Shown one piece after another: positions 1-8,588 of a stretch of DNA of 64,000 nucleotides (position 1 is its first letter; the number at the start of each line of letters is the position of its first letter). This DNA comes from Bacteroidota bacterium (GTDB lineage: Bacteria; Bacteroidota; Bacteroidia; J057; JADKCL01). The notes beneath the pieces were generated by a model, which ran no database searches, had not been told where the DNA came from, and saw only the letters and a program-made list of their open reading frames with translations. The position numbers and the translations under genes are program-made. Where the stretch lies: the NCBI GenBank assembly GCA_016718825.1, contig JADKCL010000007.1, forward strand, positions 192,858 to 256,857, given 5' to 3'.

Positions 1-571
1 CAGGGTAGAGAAACTTTTTGTAGAGGTAAGCAAATACCACTATAGTTTCAGAATCCAGCGGCATATCGGACAATTGTGAGGAATTGTTAGGGAATTTCCG
101 TTTCAATCCAGCTCGGAGATTGTCCATCGCTTGCGGGCCTTCACCGCTGAATAGATAATAGCTCGCTGCATCCAAATCGGAAGGGGAAAATTTGGAGCGA
201 TTGAAAGTCGAAGCGATGGAATCTCCCAGTGCATCATCATCTGAAACTTCCATCTCCCTTTTGACGACGTCAGCCTTTGCTTTTTTCCAAGCCAAATCCA
301 TCGCGGCAGCCCAGACATAGTTGCCTTTGAAGTCACCCGCAAGTCTTGGTTCTTGGTCAAAGCGGATGCGTTGATGTCCCTGGTCAGTGGTTTTTTTGAC
401 AATTTTCTTGCTGGTATTGGCCTCGTCAGTGATTGAATTTTTTGAGGGTTCATACGGCTTGGGCTTTGTTGGAACCGAAGGTGCAGTCGTCGCAGGTTGT
501 GAGGACTCTCTGCAACCCCAGAACAACAGGCAAATCATGCCCAGCAAACAAGCCAATTTGAATTTTGTCAT
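1..571 (-). CDS. Lipoprotein, C-terminus beyond window edge; paralogue of the next gene
   Basis: From the ATG at 571 the frame stays open to the window edge (190 codons), so the 3' end is missing. The first 20 residues are a lipoprotein signal ending LLFWGC, so the product is probably anchored in the outer membrane. A block GDFKGNYVWAAAMDLAW near residue 80 and the later SKFSPSDLDAASYY recur almost unchanged in the neighbouring gene at 638-1746. The two are therefore tandem paralogues, and even the first seven residues (MTKFKLA) match. The family is not firmly recognised. See the neighbour for a weak serpin-like resemblance. Confidence 0.75.
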   Translation of the reverse strand, partial: MTKFKLACLLGMICLLFWGCRESSQPATTAPSVPTKPKPYEPSKNSITDEANTSKKIVKKTTDQGHQRIRFDQEPRLAGDFKGNYVWAAAMDLAWKKAKADVVKREMEVSDDDALGDSIASTFNRSKFSPSDLDAASYYLFSGEGPQAMDNLRAGLKRKFPNNSSQLSDMPLDSETIVVFAYLYKKFLYP

Positions 572-637
572 GGGATCAAATTACAATATTTCTGGAAGAC
601 TTTAGGCTGGGAATTCATTGGAAGAAGTAACACATCC

Positions 638-1746
638 TCAATCCGCCGCTTTCATCATCGCTGTGTTCCGCACGCCTAAAATAAAATACGGCCTTGGGGA
701 GTCTTTGCGTTTCATGATCACCCAGTAGGGTTTGTTGAGGAGGAGGTTTTTGGGGACAGGAGGTGGCATTCCTGCTGAATCGGCACCAATTTCCATAGCC
801 ACCGAGGTGACCCTTGCGCCATATTGGTCCATTTGAAAGTCGATCGCTTCTTGCATCGCTACGATTTCATGTTGCTCGAACCCAGAGTTTTGGTAGGATG
901 CATGTTCAAGCGCGTTGTACCTTCGCTCAAACTTGAATCTCAGGATTGGCGCCTCGAATTGGTCCTCAAACGTCGTGCGTCCCATGTTGGTAGGATCCTT
1001 GCGCGGAATGGCAGACAGCACCTGCGCAGGCGATTTCATCGAAAATCCCTTGGCCAGGTAAATCCGATCATCGAAATCATTGACATTCAATTGGAGGATG
1101 AACTTCTCGTCTGATTCATACAACAAAATCCGGATGGTCTCTGACATTGCCTCTTTGTCGCCGCCGAATCCTTTCACCTTTTTCCCATTGAATTTGACAT
1201 CCATTGCAGAAAAGTGCTGCCAATACTTCATGTCCTTGCGGTAAACAGCATAGTTGATGAAATGCGTCTTTCCCAACTGGACTTGAAGCGCGGGGATTTT
1301 CCCTTCGGAAATTTTTCCAGAACTTCTTGATTGATTACTGCGACCGTTTCTTGGCCAAATCCACTCTTGACATAGTAGCTTTTGCTGTCCAAATCCTTGC
1401 CAGAAAATTTGGAGGCATTGAATTTTCGCAGCATTTCCTTGCCCTCGGCGGATTGGACATCGAGTTTGGCTGGACCATGCAAGATCTTTTCCATCATTTC
1501 ATTCCAAGCCAAATTCATCGCCGCCGACCAGACATAATTCCCCTTGAAATCTCCTGAGATCCGGTCCTCATGGTCAACGGTGTCGGCTGGGTCAAAAACG
1601 GGTTTCACGATGGGAGCAGGCGTTTTGGGTTCAGATCGTTTCGGTTCTGCTTCAACGGTAGGGGGCTGTTGGGGCTGATTTTCGCTGCAGCCGACCGTCA
1701 GGAGGCATATCCATCCTAGCAACGAAGCCAATTTGAATTTTGTCAT
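638..1746 (-). CDS. Serpin-like lipoprotein, split by a one-base frameshift
   Basis: The ATG at 1746 gives a lipoprotein signal (LLTVGC) and about 150 residues. The frame then fails at the four-T run at 1297-1300 and continues in another frame to the stop at 638. Adding one base there restores KFPKGK followed by IPALQVQLGKTHFINYAVY and a product of about 366 residues. The C-terminal half reads like a serpin: IDFQMDQYGARVTSVAM resembles the hinge, then comes a proline-rich loop, then LNKPYWVIMKRKDSPRPYF and ILGV, like the final serpin strands. The length also fits a serpin domain. Serpins inhibit proteases by a suicide mechanism. That assignment is an inference from pattern only; the frameshift is seen directly. 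Confidence 0.6.
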
Positions 1747-1840
1747 GGGATTAAATTACAATATTTCTCGTAAAGTTGGTGTGGCGGACTCGTTCGATCT
1801 ATTTTCCATCCCCAATTAATCCGTAAATTCCTCCTCGAAA

Positions 1841-2208
1841 ATGCCCTGGATGAAAACCTATTGGTTGCTAATTTTGCTTTGTTGCGCCTTTGCCGGTTGC
1901 AAAGAGACCAACGTTGTCACGAACCCCATCAACCAGAAAAACATGGAAGGAAAAATGATCACGATCCAAGGCAAGGCACTCAACAGCAAGGCCGGGGCGA
2001 GTCAGCAGGCGACTACCTTTGGCTCCTCAATGGTTTGGCACGGGCTTGGCCCACTGACATCCATTCCAAGACGGTCGAGGTTACCGGTATCCTCAAAATC
2101 CTCGAACATGCCGCCGAGGACCTCCGCAACCCCGACGGCTCTATCAACCAAGGGATGGAAGGAAAACAGTACATTTTGATGCAGCCGAAATGGCGCGTAA
2201 TGGAGTAA
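1841..2208 (+). CDS. Small lipoprotein, split by a one-base frameshift
   Basis: The N-terminus from 1841 (or the ATG at 1850) is a lipoprotein signal, LLCCAFAGC, followed by KETN. After the segment MITIQGKALNSKAGA the frame becomes implausible (Ser/Pro/Thr-rich). The next frame continues with GDYLWLLNGLARAWPTDIHS and ends at 2208 in MEGKQYILMQPKWRVME. One extra G in the four-G run at 1994-1997 joins the two, giving a product of about 122 residues. Function is unknown. The gene converges on the nucleotidyltransferase pair, ending 3 bases before it. Confidence 0.6.
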
Positions 2209-2211
2209 CAC

Positions 2212-2496
2212 CTACCATTCCGTCCCAGGATGGCGTTCATGCCAATCCACGATGCCAGCGACGATCTTGTCCATTTTTTCCTTTGCGAACTTGTCTCGGT
2301 AGAGGCAACGGAACATTTCACCACGTAAGTGCGCGTCTGAAAAATCTGGATTCTCTTTTCTGAGACGATTTCTCAACACCAAACGCCCCATTTCAATCAT
2401 TTCTATTGCCATTTTCCCCCGCTCTTGGGGTTGGAGGGCCATGATCATCGCATTTTGCATTTTGCGAATGTGGTCGGGAGTGTTGGTGAGGATCAT
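2212..2496 (-). CDS. Small protein translationally coupled to a nucleotidyltransferase
   Basis: A 94-residue, charged, helix-rich protein. Its ATG overlaps the stop of the upstream nucleotidyltransferase gene by four bases (ATGA arrangement), so the two are very likely translated together. The segment VLRNRLRKENPDFSDAHLRG and following FRCLYRDKFAKE have the look of small partners encoded beside AbiEii/DUF6036-type nucleotidyltransferases. No catalytic motif is visible. A toxin-antitoxin or regulatory partner role is an inference from the gene order. Confidence 0.75.
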   Translation of the reverse strand: MILTNTPDHIRKMQNAMIMALQPQERGKMAIEMIEMGRLVLRNRLRKENPDFSDAHLRGEMFRCLYRDKFAKEKMDKIVAGIVDWHERHPGTEW

Positions 2497-3041
2497 AGCG
2501 GAAGATCAAAAGTCTTAAGCCGTAATTTTTGAATCCAAAACGTAAGATAAGCGAGATCTAGGTTTTTGCTTTGCAATAGATTGATAATGTCTCCGATTTG
2601 TCGGTCGCTTTGAATCGTTTGAATCCATTCCAACTTTGACAGAATTAGATCCTCGGTGGTGACGACCCACATTCCAAAACCATAGAGATCGGTACGTTGC
2701 CTACGTGCAAATTCCAATGTGCGGTACTCGGATTCTCGTTTTACAATGAAATCAATGGTGGTAAATGAAGCGTTGTCAATCAAATTAAACATCCCCCGAC
2801 GGCCAACTTCGCGTTTGATCTCGTCGGCATCGCAGTAATATCCATCCTTGAATAGGTTGACAAATCGCTCCACATCCTCTTCCTTCAAAGAAATGACCAA
2901 GTCAATGTCACGGGTCATCCTCGGCGTGGTATAGGTATTCACAGCAAGACTCCCCGAAACCATGTATTCCAAGTTTTCGGATTCAAGCAATTCACATACC
3001 TTTTTCAGTGCCCCAAGCATGATCGAAGTGTTGTTCGCCAA
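2493..3041 (-). CDS. Nucleotidyltransferase-fold protein (AbiEii/DUF6036-like)
   Basis: 182 residues. The signature of the minimal nucleotidyltransferase fold is present: GS at residues 30-31 after MV, then RDIDLVI with Asp45 and Asp47, and a later acidic strand FTTIDFIV near residue 95. The C-terminal half (VVTTEDLILSKLEWIQTIQS, DIINLLQ) matches the helical part seen in AbiEii-type and DUF6036 proteins. Such proteins transfer nucleotides to a tRNA or protein target in known toxin systems. The substrate here is unknown. It is the first gene of a two-gene operon with the 94-residue partner. Start 3041 was chosen because it is the only ATG before the conserved core. Confidence 0.8.
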   Translation of the reverse strand: MANNTSIMLGALKKVCELLESENLEYMVSGSLAVNTYTTPRMTRDIDLVISLKEEDVERFVNLFKDGYYCDADEIKREVGRRGMFNLIDNASFTTIDFIVKRESEYRTLEFARRQRTDLYGFGMWVVTTEDLILSKLEWIQTIQSDRQIGDIINLLQSKNLDLAYLTFWIQKLRLKTFDLPL

Positions 3042-3098
3042 AGATACAGAAATGCCATCAACCCCACGTATGTTACCTCAAATCATTACTTTTGCCAC

Positions 3099-3848
3099 AT
3101 GAATCACCGATTGATTTTTACCTTCGGAGCTGCGCTGATGCTCACCCTTGGTGCCGCTTGCAATGTCAATGTGAACGACGGCAATGGCACGGGATTGGGT
3201 CCGAATGGCCTTCCCCTCGACAGCGGCGCCACCATTACTACGCATTCCGAGACGCATTCGGAGTCCAATACCGACTTCGAACTCAAAGGCGGCATCCATT
3301 CCGAATCGCATTCGACAACACATACCACCACGACTTCGGGCAAGCAGCTCAGCCTTGCGCAGCAGGTCGATCAGTGGGCCACGGAAATTTTCGCCGATTA
3401 CAAAGTCGTCGAAATGGATCCCATGGAGGCTTATCCCAAATACAAAGGCGCCCAAGACGAAGTGTTCAAGCGCCTGCGAATGAAAAATCCGATTACCAAC
3501 AGCTACGGAAAAGGGGTTTATCCACGCGTTTTGATGAAGGGCTACCGTTTTATCGCCCCTTCGGCATTGACCAAGGATGTGGAAGAATGGCTCAACAGCT
3601 TGGGAAGTGCGACCAAGGGTATTCAACTTGGGCAGGCTGTGCAATCGGTGAAGTCACCGCCATTGCTTTGCGCGGTGGTCGGCAATGATTTTCTGGTCGT
3701 GCAGGGCGGTTGCGTTTATGAAGGCGCCGAATGGACCGCCTCCAAGAAGCTGTTTTTTGATACCATGCGCATCTATGGGGCTTCCTACGCCTTCCAAGTC
3801 AAATGCGATGGCGGCGAACTCACCTACGAGCTCGGCGGCAACAGCTAG
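3099..3848 (+). CDS. Lipoprotein of unknown function
   Basis: 249 residues with a lipoprotein signal ending LGAAC at about residue 21. Next comes a low-complexity stretch rich in Ser, Thr, His and Glu (HSETHSESNTD, HSESHSTTHTTTTSG, residues 48-80), then a folded part with SLAQQVDQWATEIFADYKVV. Two cysteines (near residues 191 and 205) sit in LLCAVVGNDFLVVQGGCVY. The low-complexity region looks like an exported linker. A TACTTTTG sequence ends four bases before the ATG and resembles the Bacteroidota -7 element, but no -33 partner is obvious. No family is recognised. Confidence 0.8.
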   Translation: MNHRLIFTFGAALMLTLGAACNVNVNDGNGTGLGPNGLPLDSGATITTHSETHSESNTDFELKGGIHSESHSTTHTTTTSGKQLSLAQQVDQWATEIFADYKVVEMDPMEAYPKYKGAQDEVFKRLRMKNPITNSYGKGVYPRVLMKGYRFIAPSALTKDVEEWLNSLGSATKGIQLGQAVQSVKSPPLLCAVVGNDFLVVQGGCVYEGAEWTASKKLFFDTMRIYGASYAFQVKCDGGELTYELGGNS

Positions 3849-3866
3849 AATTCTGCGAATGGGTTT

Positions 3867-5183
3867 TTAGATCGCCTCAACTTTCTCAGAGGAAGCAACT
3901 TGCTTCTTGACACGTGGCATGGGGATACCATTGAGCTTGGCCAAAATCTGATCCTTGTAAACCGTGTAGGCATCTTGGCAGTCCTTGCGAATCGGATCGC
4001 CCTTGGGCGAATCTTCCTTGGTTGCGTCGGTATGCACGCCGTTTTTGAGCATTTCGAAGTGGAGGTGGGGGCCCGTGGACAAACCTGTCGTACCCACATA
4101 CCCGATCACTTGGCCTTGCGTCACATGCGCACCCGCTTTGATGCCCGCACCGAACTTTGACATGTGCAGGTACTTGGTCGTGTACGTGCCGTTGTGTTTG
4201 ATTTCCACGAAGTTGCCCATGCCACGGTTGAAGGCGGCTTGCACGACCACGCCATTTCCAATCGACCAAATCGGCGTTCCGACTTCGGCTGCATAGTCCG
4301 TACCCAAATGCGGGCGACGAATCTTCAGGATCGGATGAAACCGTGCATGGTTGAAGTTGCTGCTGATGCGGCGGAAGGCCAAAGGAGCCTTAAGAAATGA
4401 CTTTTTGAGGCTCAATGCGTTTTCGTCGAAGTAGTCAGGCAGCGAATCCTGATCGTATTTGATCGCATACATGTCCTTGCCAGCGTGGTTGAAGATGGCA
4501 CCTTTGATTTCGCCGACGCCGATACGCTCGCCTTCGACGTACTTTTCATCAAACAACACCTTAAAGTAGTCGCCTTTTTGCAACCTGAAAAAGTCGATGC
4601 TCCAGGCATAAATCTCCGACATCGAGATCGCAAGCTGCGGATCCAAGTCATTCTCTTCCAAGGTTCTCCAAAGCGAGGAAGAAATCAAGCCGGATGCCTG
4701 ACGCTCCAAAACATCCACCCGCTTGGAACCCGTCGTCACCTTTACGGAATCGCCGATTTCCCAGACGACATAGTTGATCGGATCCTGCTCATAGACAAAA
4801 TACTTGACCTTGTCGAGGGAGTCATTGGTGCGGAGGAGACAGTAGGATTTGCCCGCCCGCATCTTGGTCACGTCGAGTACACCATTGGATTTTTCTACGA
4901 GCTCTTGCACGACTTCTTGCGGAATGCCGTTTTCGCCGAGAATCTCACCGAGGCTTTCGTTGGGTTTGATCTCGTTGGTGCAAACGTACAATTCGCCGAT
5001 GTCGATCCCGTACTTCTCGATGGGTTCCTTTTCCTTGCTCCAAAAAATGCTCTTTTTGATATCAAAAAAGCCGTCCTTGAGCTGCTGCGGCAAGGGTTCT
5101 TTGCTGTTGAGGAAGACCATGCCGACAAGCACTGCCGCGATCAAACCTGCACCTATGAATGAGTATTTTTTCAAGCCTTTCAT
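3867..5183 (-). CDS. M23-family murein endopeptidase (Csd3/YebA-like)
   Basis: A 438-residue protein from the ATG at 5183, which starts directly before one N-terminal membrane anchor (KYSFIGAGLIAAVLVGMVF). The upstream in-frame start at 5246 would add 21 unrelated residues. The middle (about residues 70-260) is like the N-terminal and helical domains of Csd3/YebA peptidases. The C-terminal peptidase domain carries the zinc motif HLGTDYAAEVGTPIWS (HxxxD) and the second motif GPHLHFEM (HxH). Such enzymes cleave peptide cross-links in peptidoglycan during growth and shape control. It acts in the periplasm, anchored to the inner membrane. No frameshift is seen, and the gene is monocistronic. Confidence 0.9.
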   Translation of the reverse strand: MKGLKKYSFIGAGLIAAVLVGMVFLNSKEPLPQQLKDGFFDIKKSIFWSKEKEPIEKYGIDIGELYVCTNEIKPNESLGEILGENGIPQEVVQELVEKSNGVLDVTKMRAGKSYCLLRTNDSLDKVKYFVYEQDPINYVVWEIGDSVKVTTGSKRVDVLERQASGLISSSLWRTLEENDLDPQLAISMSEIYAWSIDFFRLQKGDYFKVLFDEKYVEGERIGVGEIKGAIFNHAGKDMYAIKYDQDSLPDYFDENALSLKKSFLKAPLAFRRISSNFNHARFHPILKIRRPHLGTDYAAEVGTPIWSIGNGVVVQAAFNRGMGNFVEIKHNGTYTTKYLHMSKFGAGIKAGAHVTQGQVIGYVGTTGLSTGPHLHFEMLKNGVHTDATKEDSPKGDPIRKDCQDAYTVYKDQILAKLNGIPMPRVKKQVASSEKVEAI

Positions 5184-5340
5184 ACGAATAGGAAGGCAGT
5201 TTACACAAAACAGCCCCTTCAAACAAGGCAGCGACCCTTCGTCCACACTGTACAGTGCCCTCCTGATGCAATCAAGGCCGATTGCGTGGATAAGTTTCGG
5301 CCCCGCTTAACAAAGGTTAACGTCGTTGGGGCAGCCCTGA

Positions 5341-5380
5341 TCTGGAGCGAAGCGTCCCAGAGCGAAGCGAAGAGTCTACC
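5341..5380. repeat. Dispersed repeat GAGCGAAGCGAAGAGTCTACC-type, copy 1
   Basis: A short stretch in the carB upstream spacer contains two versions of an AGCGAAGCG-type unit; the exact 21-base string at 5360-5380 recurs at 29227-29247. The surrounding sequence (5284-5550) holds no open frame I can support. Confidence 0.6.
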
Positions 5381-5551
5381 ATACCCCACCCGAGCGATCG
5401 CCTAGAGTTCCTTGCCCAATGACCGAAGCCCCCACCAGAGCGCGAAGCTACCATTACCCAACGCCGATCAGCGCGGTTTCAGCCGGTAGAACCCGCTTCC
5501 TCGCAGGCGGCGCACCACGTCCTTTTCACCACCACCGCTTTTAAAGCACCC

Positions 5552-5647
5552 AAACCCACTTTTCACTTTTCGTTTTCCACTTTTCACTTACCGCCGGTTT
5601 CGCAAGTAAAACCCACTTTTCACTTTTCGTTTTCCACTTTTCACTTA
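5552..5647. repeat. Perfect 39-bp direct repeat upstream of carB
   Basis: Bases 5552-5590 and 5609-5647 are identical over 39 positions and are separated by 18 bases. The unit is itself made of CACTTTTC and CGTTTTCCACTT sub-units and is strongly pyrimidine-rich. It lies directly before the carB promoter, so a role in expression or a slippage origin are both possible. Confidence 0.8.
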
Positions 5648-5653
5648 AATGTC

Positions 5654-5683
5654 TTGGCAATTGATCCCGCTGCTGTAATTTTG
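5654..5683 (+). promoter_or_regulatory. Bacteroidota-type promoter of carB
   Basis: TTG at 5654-5656 and TAATTTTG at 5676-5683 are separated by 19 bases and match the -33 (TTTG) and -7 (TAnnTTTG) elements of the Bacteroidota housekeeping sigma factor. Transcription would start near 5688-5692, about 10-14 bases before the ATG at 5702. That rules out the earlier in-frame TTG start at 5654. Confidence 0.7.
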
Positions 5684-5701
5684 CGCAAATTATCCCCCGA
5701 G

Positions 5702-8518
5702 ATGCCTCTCAACCCATCCATTAAGCACGTATTGATCATCGGAAGCGGACCTATCGTCATTGGTCAGGCCTGCGAATTTGACTATTCCGGTTCCCAAGCT
5801 TCCCGTTCCTTGCGGGAAGAAGGCATCAAAGTCTCCCTGATCAACAGCAATCCGGCGACGATCATGACCGACCCTTCCACGGCCGACCATGTCTATTTGT
5901 TGCCGCTCAACCGCAAGTCCATCATTCAGATTCTGAAGGAGCAACCTACCATCGATGCGGTTTTGCCGACGATGGGCGGTCAAACAGCCTTGAACCTCGC
6001 CATGGAATGCGACAAGGCCGGAATCTGGGACAAATACGGCGTGAAAACCATCGGCGTGGACTTCAAAGGCATCGAACGCGCCGAGGACCGTGAGATTTTC
6101 CGGCAGTTGATGATCGAAATCGGCGTGGATGTGCCCCGCGCACGCACGGCCAAAAGCTTTCTCCAAGGCAAGGAAATCGCGCAGGAAATCGGATTTCCGC
6201 TCGTTTTGCGCCCAAGTTATACCCTTGGCGGCACGGGCGGCGGATTTGTCCATGAACCCTCCAAATTTGACCAAGCACTCACCCACGCCCTCCATTCGAG
6301 CCCGATCCACGAGGTTTTGATCGAGGAAAGCATCTGGGGTTGGAAGGAATATGAACTCGAAGTGCTGCGTGACTATGCTGGCAATCATATCGTGATCTGC
6401 TCCATCGAGAACCTGGATCCGATGGGCATCCATACAGGTGACTCGATCACCGTCGCGCCTGCGATGACACTCCCGGACACGCAGATGCAGCACATGCGCA
6501 ACGTGGCTTTCAAAGTCATGGATGCCATCGGCGAATTTTGTGGCGGTTGCAACGTGCAGTTTTCCATCGACCCCGACACGGGCCGCATGATCGTGATCGA
6601 AATCAACCCAAGGGTTTCCCGTTCTTCGGCATTGGCCTCCAAGGCGACCGGCTATCCGATCGCCAAGATTGCCGCCAAACTCGCTGTCGGCTACCGCCTC
6701 GACGAACTCAAAAATCAAATCACAGGCACCACTTCGGCCTTTTTTGAGCCGACATTGGACTATGTCATCGTCAAGATTCCGCGTTGGAACTTTGACAAGT
6801 TCAGGGGCAGCGATCGCACTTTGGGCCTGCAGATGAAGTCCGTGGGCGAAGTCATGGGCATTGGCCGGAGCTTCACCGAAGCCCTCCAAAAGGCTTGCCA
6901 AAGCCTTGAAAGCAAGCGCAATGGCCTCGGAGCAGACGGAAAGGAACTCACCGACCTCGACGAAATCATGCACAGCTTGGAAAATCCGTCAAGCGACCGG
7001 ATTTTCCATGTCAAGGACGCCATGCAATTGGGTTTGCCCTTGCGGCGCATCCACAAGGCGACCAAAATCGACATGTGGTTCCTCGAGGAAATCTACCGAT
7101 TGGTCAAAATCGACAAGGAAATTGCAACGCACACGATCGAGAGCTTGCCCAAGGCACTTCTGGTCGAAGCCAAACGCAACGGTTATGCCGACCGGCAAAT
7201 CGCCCACTTGCTCAATTGCCTGGAATCGCAAGTGTATCAATTGCGCACCGACATGGGCGTGCAACGCCAATACAAAATGGTCGACACCTGCGCTGCCGAA
7301 TTCGAAGCGCAGACGCCTTATTTCTACTCGACCTTTGACGGCGAAACCGAAAGCCACCGCAGCGACAAGAAAAAGGTCGTGATCTTCGGTTCGGGACCGA
7401 ATCGCATCGGTCAAGGCATCGAATTTGACTATTGCTGTGTCCACGGCGTGATGGCGGCCCGCGAGGCAGGCTACGAAACCATCATGATCAATTGCAATCC
7501 CGAGACGGTAAGTACGGACTTCAACGTCAGCGACAAACTCTATTTTGAGCCGGTGTTTTGGGAGCATGTGTACGACATCATCAAACACGAAAACCCCGAA
7601 CAGGTGATCGTGCAACTCGGCGGACAAACCGCTTTGAAATTGGCAGAAAAGCTGGACCGCTACGGGATTCGCATTGCGGGAACGTCGTATTTGTCGCTCG
7701 ACATCGCGGAGGATCGCGGCCAATTTTCGACGCTGTTGAAGGAATTGGACATTCCCTACCCTGAATTTGGGGTCGCCGAGAATGCCAACGACGCTTTGCG
7801 TGTCATCAAAACCGTCGGTTATCCTGCGTTGGTGCGTCCAAGTTATGTTTTGGGTGGTCAAAGCATGCGCATCGTGATCAACGACGAGGAATTGGAAGAG
7901 CATGTCATCAATACCTTGAAGGACATTCCCGGAAACAAGGTGCTGATCGACCACTTTTTGGATGGCGCGATTGAGGCGGAGGTGGATGCGATTTGTGACG
8001 GGGAATCGGTGCAAGTCGTCGGGATGATGGAGCATATCGAGCCTGCGGGCATTCACTCCGGTGATTCGAATGCGGTTTTGCCGCCCTTTAGCTTGGGGCC
8101 ATTGCAGCAGACGATGATGGAAAATTACACCAAGCGCATCGCATTGGCTTTGGGTGTCAAGGGCCTGATCAACGTGCAATTCGCCATCCAGAAAGACAGG
8201 GTGTATGTGATCGAAGCCAATCCAAGGGCCTCACGCACAGTGCCGTTCATCGCCAAGGCGCATGGCATTCCCTACGTGAACTACGCGACCAAGGTCATGC
8301 TCGGCACGCATAAACTCAGTGACTTCACCTTCGAGCCCAAACTCGTCGGATTCGCCATCAAGGAACCCGTTTTCTCCTTCAACAAGTTCCCCAACGTGAA
8401 CAAGGAACTTGGGCCGGAAATGAAATCCACCGGGGAATCGATCTATTTCATCGAGGACCTGAACGACGAGCACTTCTTGCAGCTCTACCAAGAGCGGAAC
8501 ATGTACCTTTCCAGGTAG
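5702..8518 (+). CDS. carB: Carbamoyl-phosphate synthase large subunit
   Basis: 938 residues. It makes carbamoyl phosphate from bicarbonate, ammonia (from the CarA glutaminase) and two ATP, feeding arginine and pyrimidine synthesis in the cytoplasm. Both ATP-grasp halves are visible: IIGSGPIVIGQACEFDYSG at the start and IFGSGPNRIGQGIEFDYCCV near residue 560. Each is followed by ATP-grasp motifs (RPSYTLGGTGGG; RPSYVLGGQSM) and metal-binding EINPRVSRSSAL and EANPRASRTVPF. The protein stops about 130 residues earlier than the roughly 1070-residue E. coli enzyme and lacks the C-terminal MGS-type allosteric domain, as in some relatives in this phylum. Start 5702 is set by the promoter. No carA is adjacent. 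Confidence 0.96.
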   Translation: MPLNPSIKHVLIIGSGPIVIGQACEFDYSGSQASRSLREEGIKVSLINSNPATIMTDPSTADHVYLLPLNRKSIIQILKEQPTIDAVLPTMGGQTALNLAMECDKAGIWDKYGVKTIGVDFKGIERAEDREIFRQLMIEIGVDVPRARTAKSFLQGKEIAQEIGFPLVLRPSYTLGGTGGGFVHEPSKFDQALTHALHSSPIHEVLIEESIWGWKEYELEVLRDYAGNHIVICSIENLDPMGIHTGDSITVAPAMTLPDTQMQHMRNVAFKVMDAIGEFCGGCNVQFSIDPDTGRMIVIEINPRVSRSSALASKATGYPIAKIAAKLAVGYRLDELKNQITGTTSAFFEPTLDYVIVKIPRWNFDKFRGSDRTLGLQMKSVGEVMGIGRSFTEALQKACQSLESKRNGLGADGKELTDLDEIMHSLENPSSDRIFHVKDAMQLGLPLRRIHKATKIDMWFLEEIYRLVKIDKEIATHTIESLPKALLVEAKRNGYADRQIAHLLNCLESQVYQLRTDMGVQRQYKMVDTCAAEFEAQTPYFYSTFDGETESHRSDKKKVVIFGSGPNRIGQGIEFDYCCVHGVMAAREAGYETIMINCNPETVSTDFNVSDKLYFEPVFWEHVYDIIKHENPEQVIVQLGGQTALKLAEKLDRYGIRIAGTSYLSLDIAEDRGQFSTLLKELDIPYPEFGVAENANDALRVIKTVGYPALVRPSYVLGGQSMRIVINDEELEEHVINTLKDIPGNKVLIDHFLDGAIEAEVDAICDGESVQVVGMMEHIEPAGIHSGDSNAVLPPFSLGPLQQTMMENYTKRIALALGVKGLINVQFAIQKDRVYVIEANPRASRTVPFIAKAHGIPYVNYATKVMLGTHKLSDFTFEPKLVGFAIKEPVFSFNKFPNVNKELGPEMKSTGESIYFIEDLNDEHFLQLYQERNMYLSR

Positions 8519-8528
8519 TGCCTAGATT

Positions 8529-8576
8529 TAGCGAAGGGGGCGCTCACACCATCCTGTGTGAGCGCCCCCTTCGCTA
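8529..8576 (+). terminator. Strong hairpin terminator after carB
   Basis: A perfect 21-bp stem (8529-8549 with 8556-8576) with a six-base loop CATCCT begins 11 bases after the carB stop. The stem is GC-rich and the downstream tract is CT-rich rather than a long T run, so it may stop transcription in both directions. It separates carB from the convergent gene ending at 8589. Confidence 0.85.
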
Positions 8577-8588
8577 TTCCCCTCCGCA

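Noticed and set aside
103..453. 116-codon minus-strand frame near the left edge
   Set aside because: It is out of frame with the lipoprotein starting at 571, whose sequence matches its paralogue.
3087..3094. TACTTTTG as promoter of the lipoprotein at 3099
   Set aside because: It fits TAnnTTTG but sits only four bases before the ATG and lacks an upstream TTG element; a leaderless mRNA is possible but not supported enough to list.
5690..6973. Long minus-strand open frame (427 codons) opposite carB
   Set aside because: The plus strand encodes an intact, well-conserved carB; the antisense frame has no motif or start context and results from codon bias. The same applies to 6989-8179.
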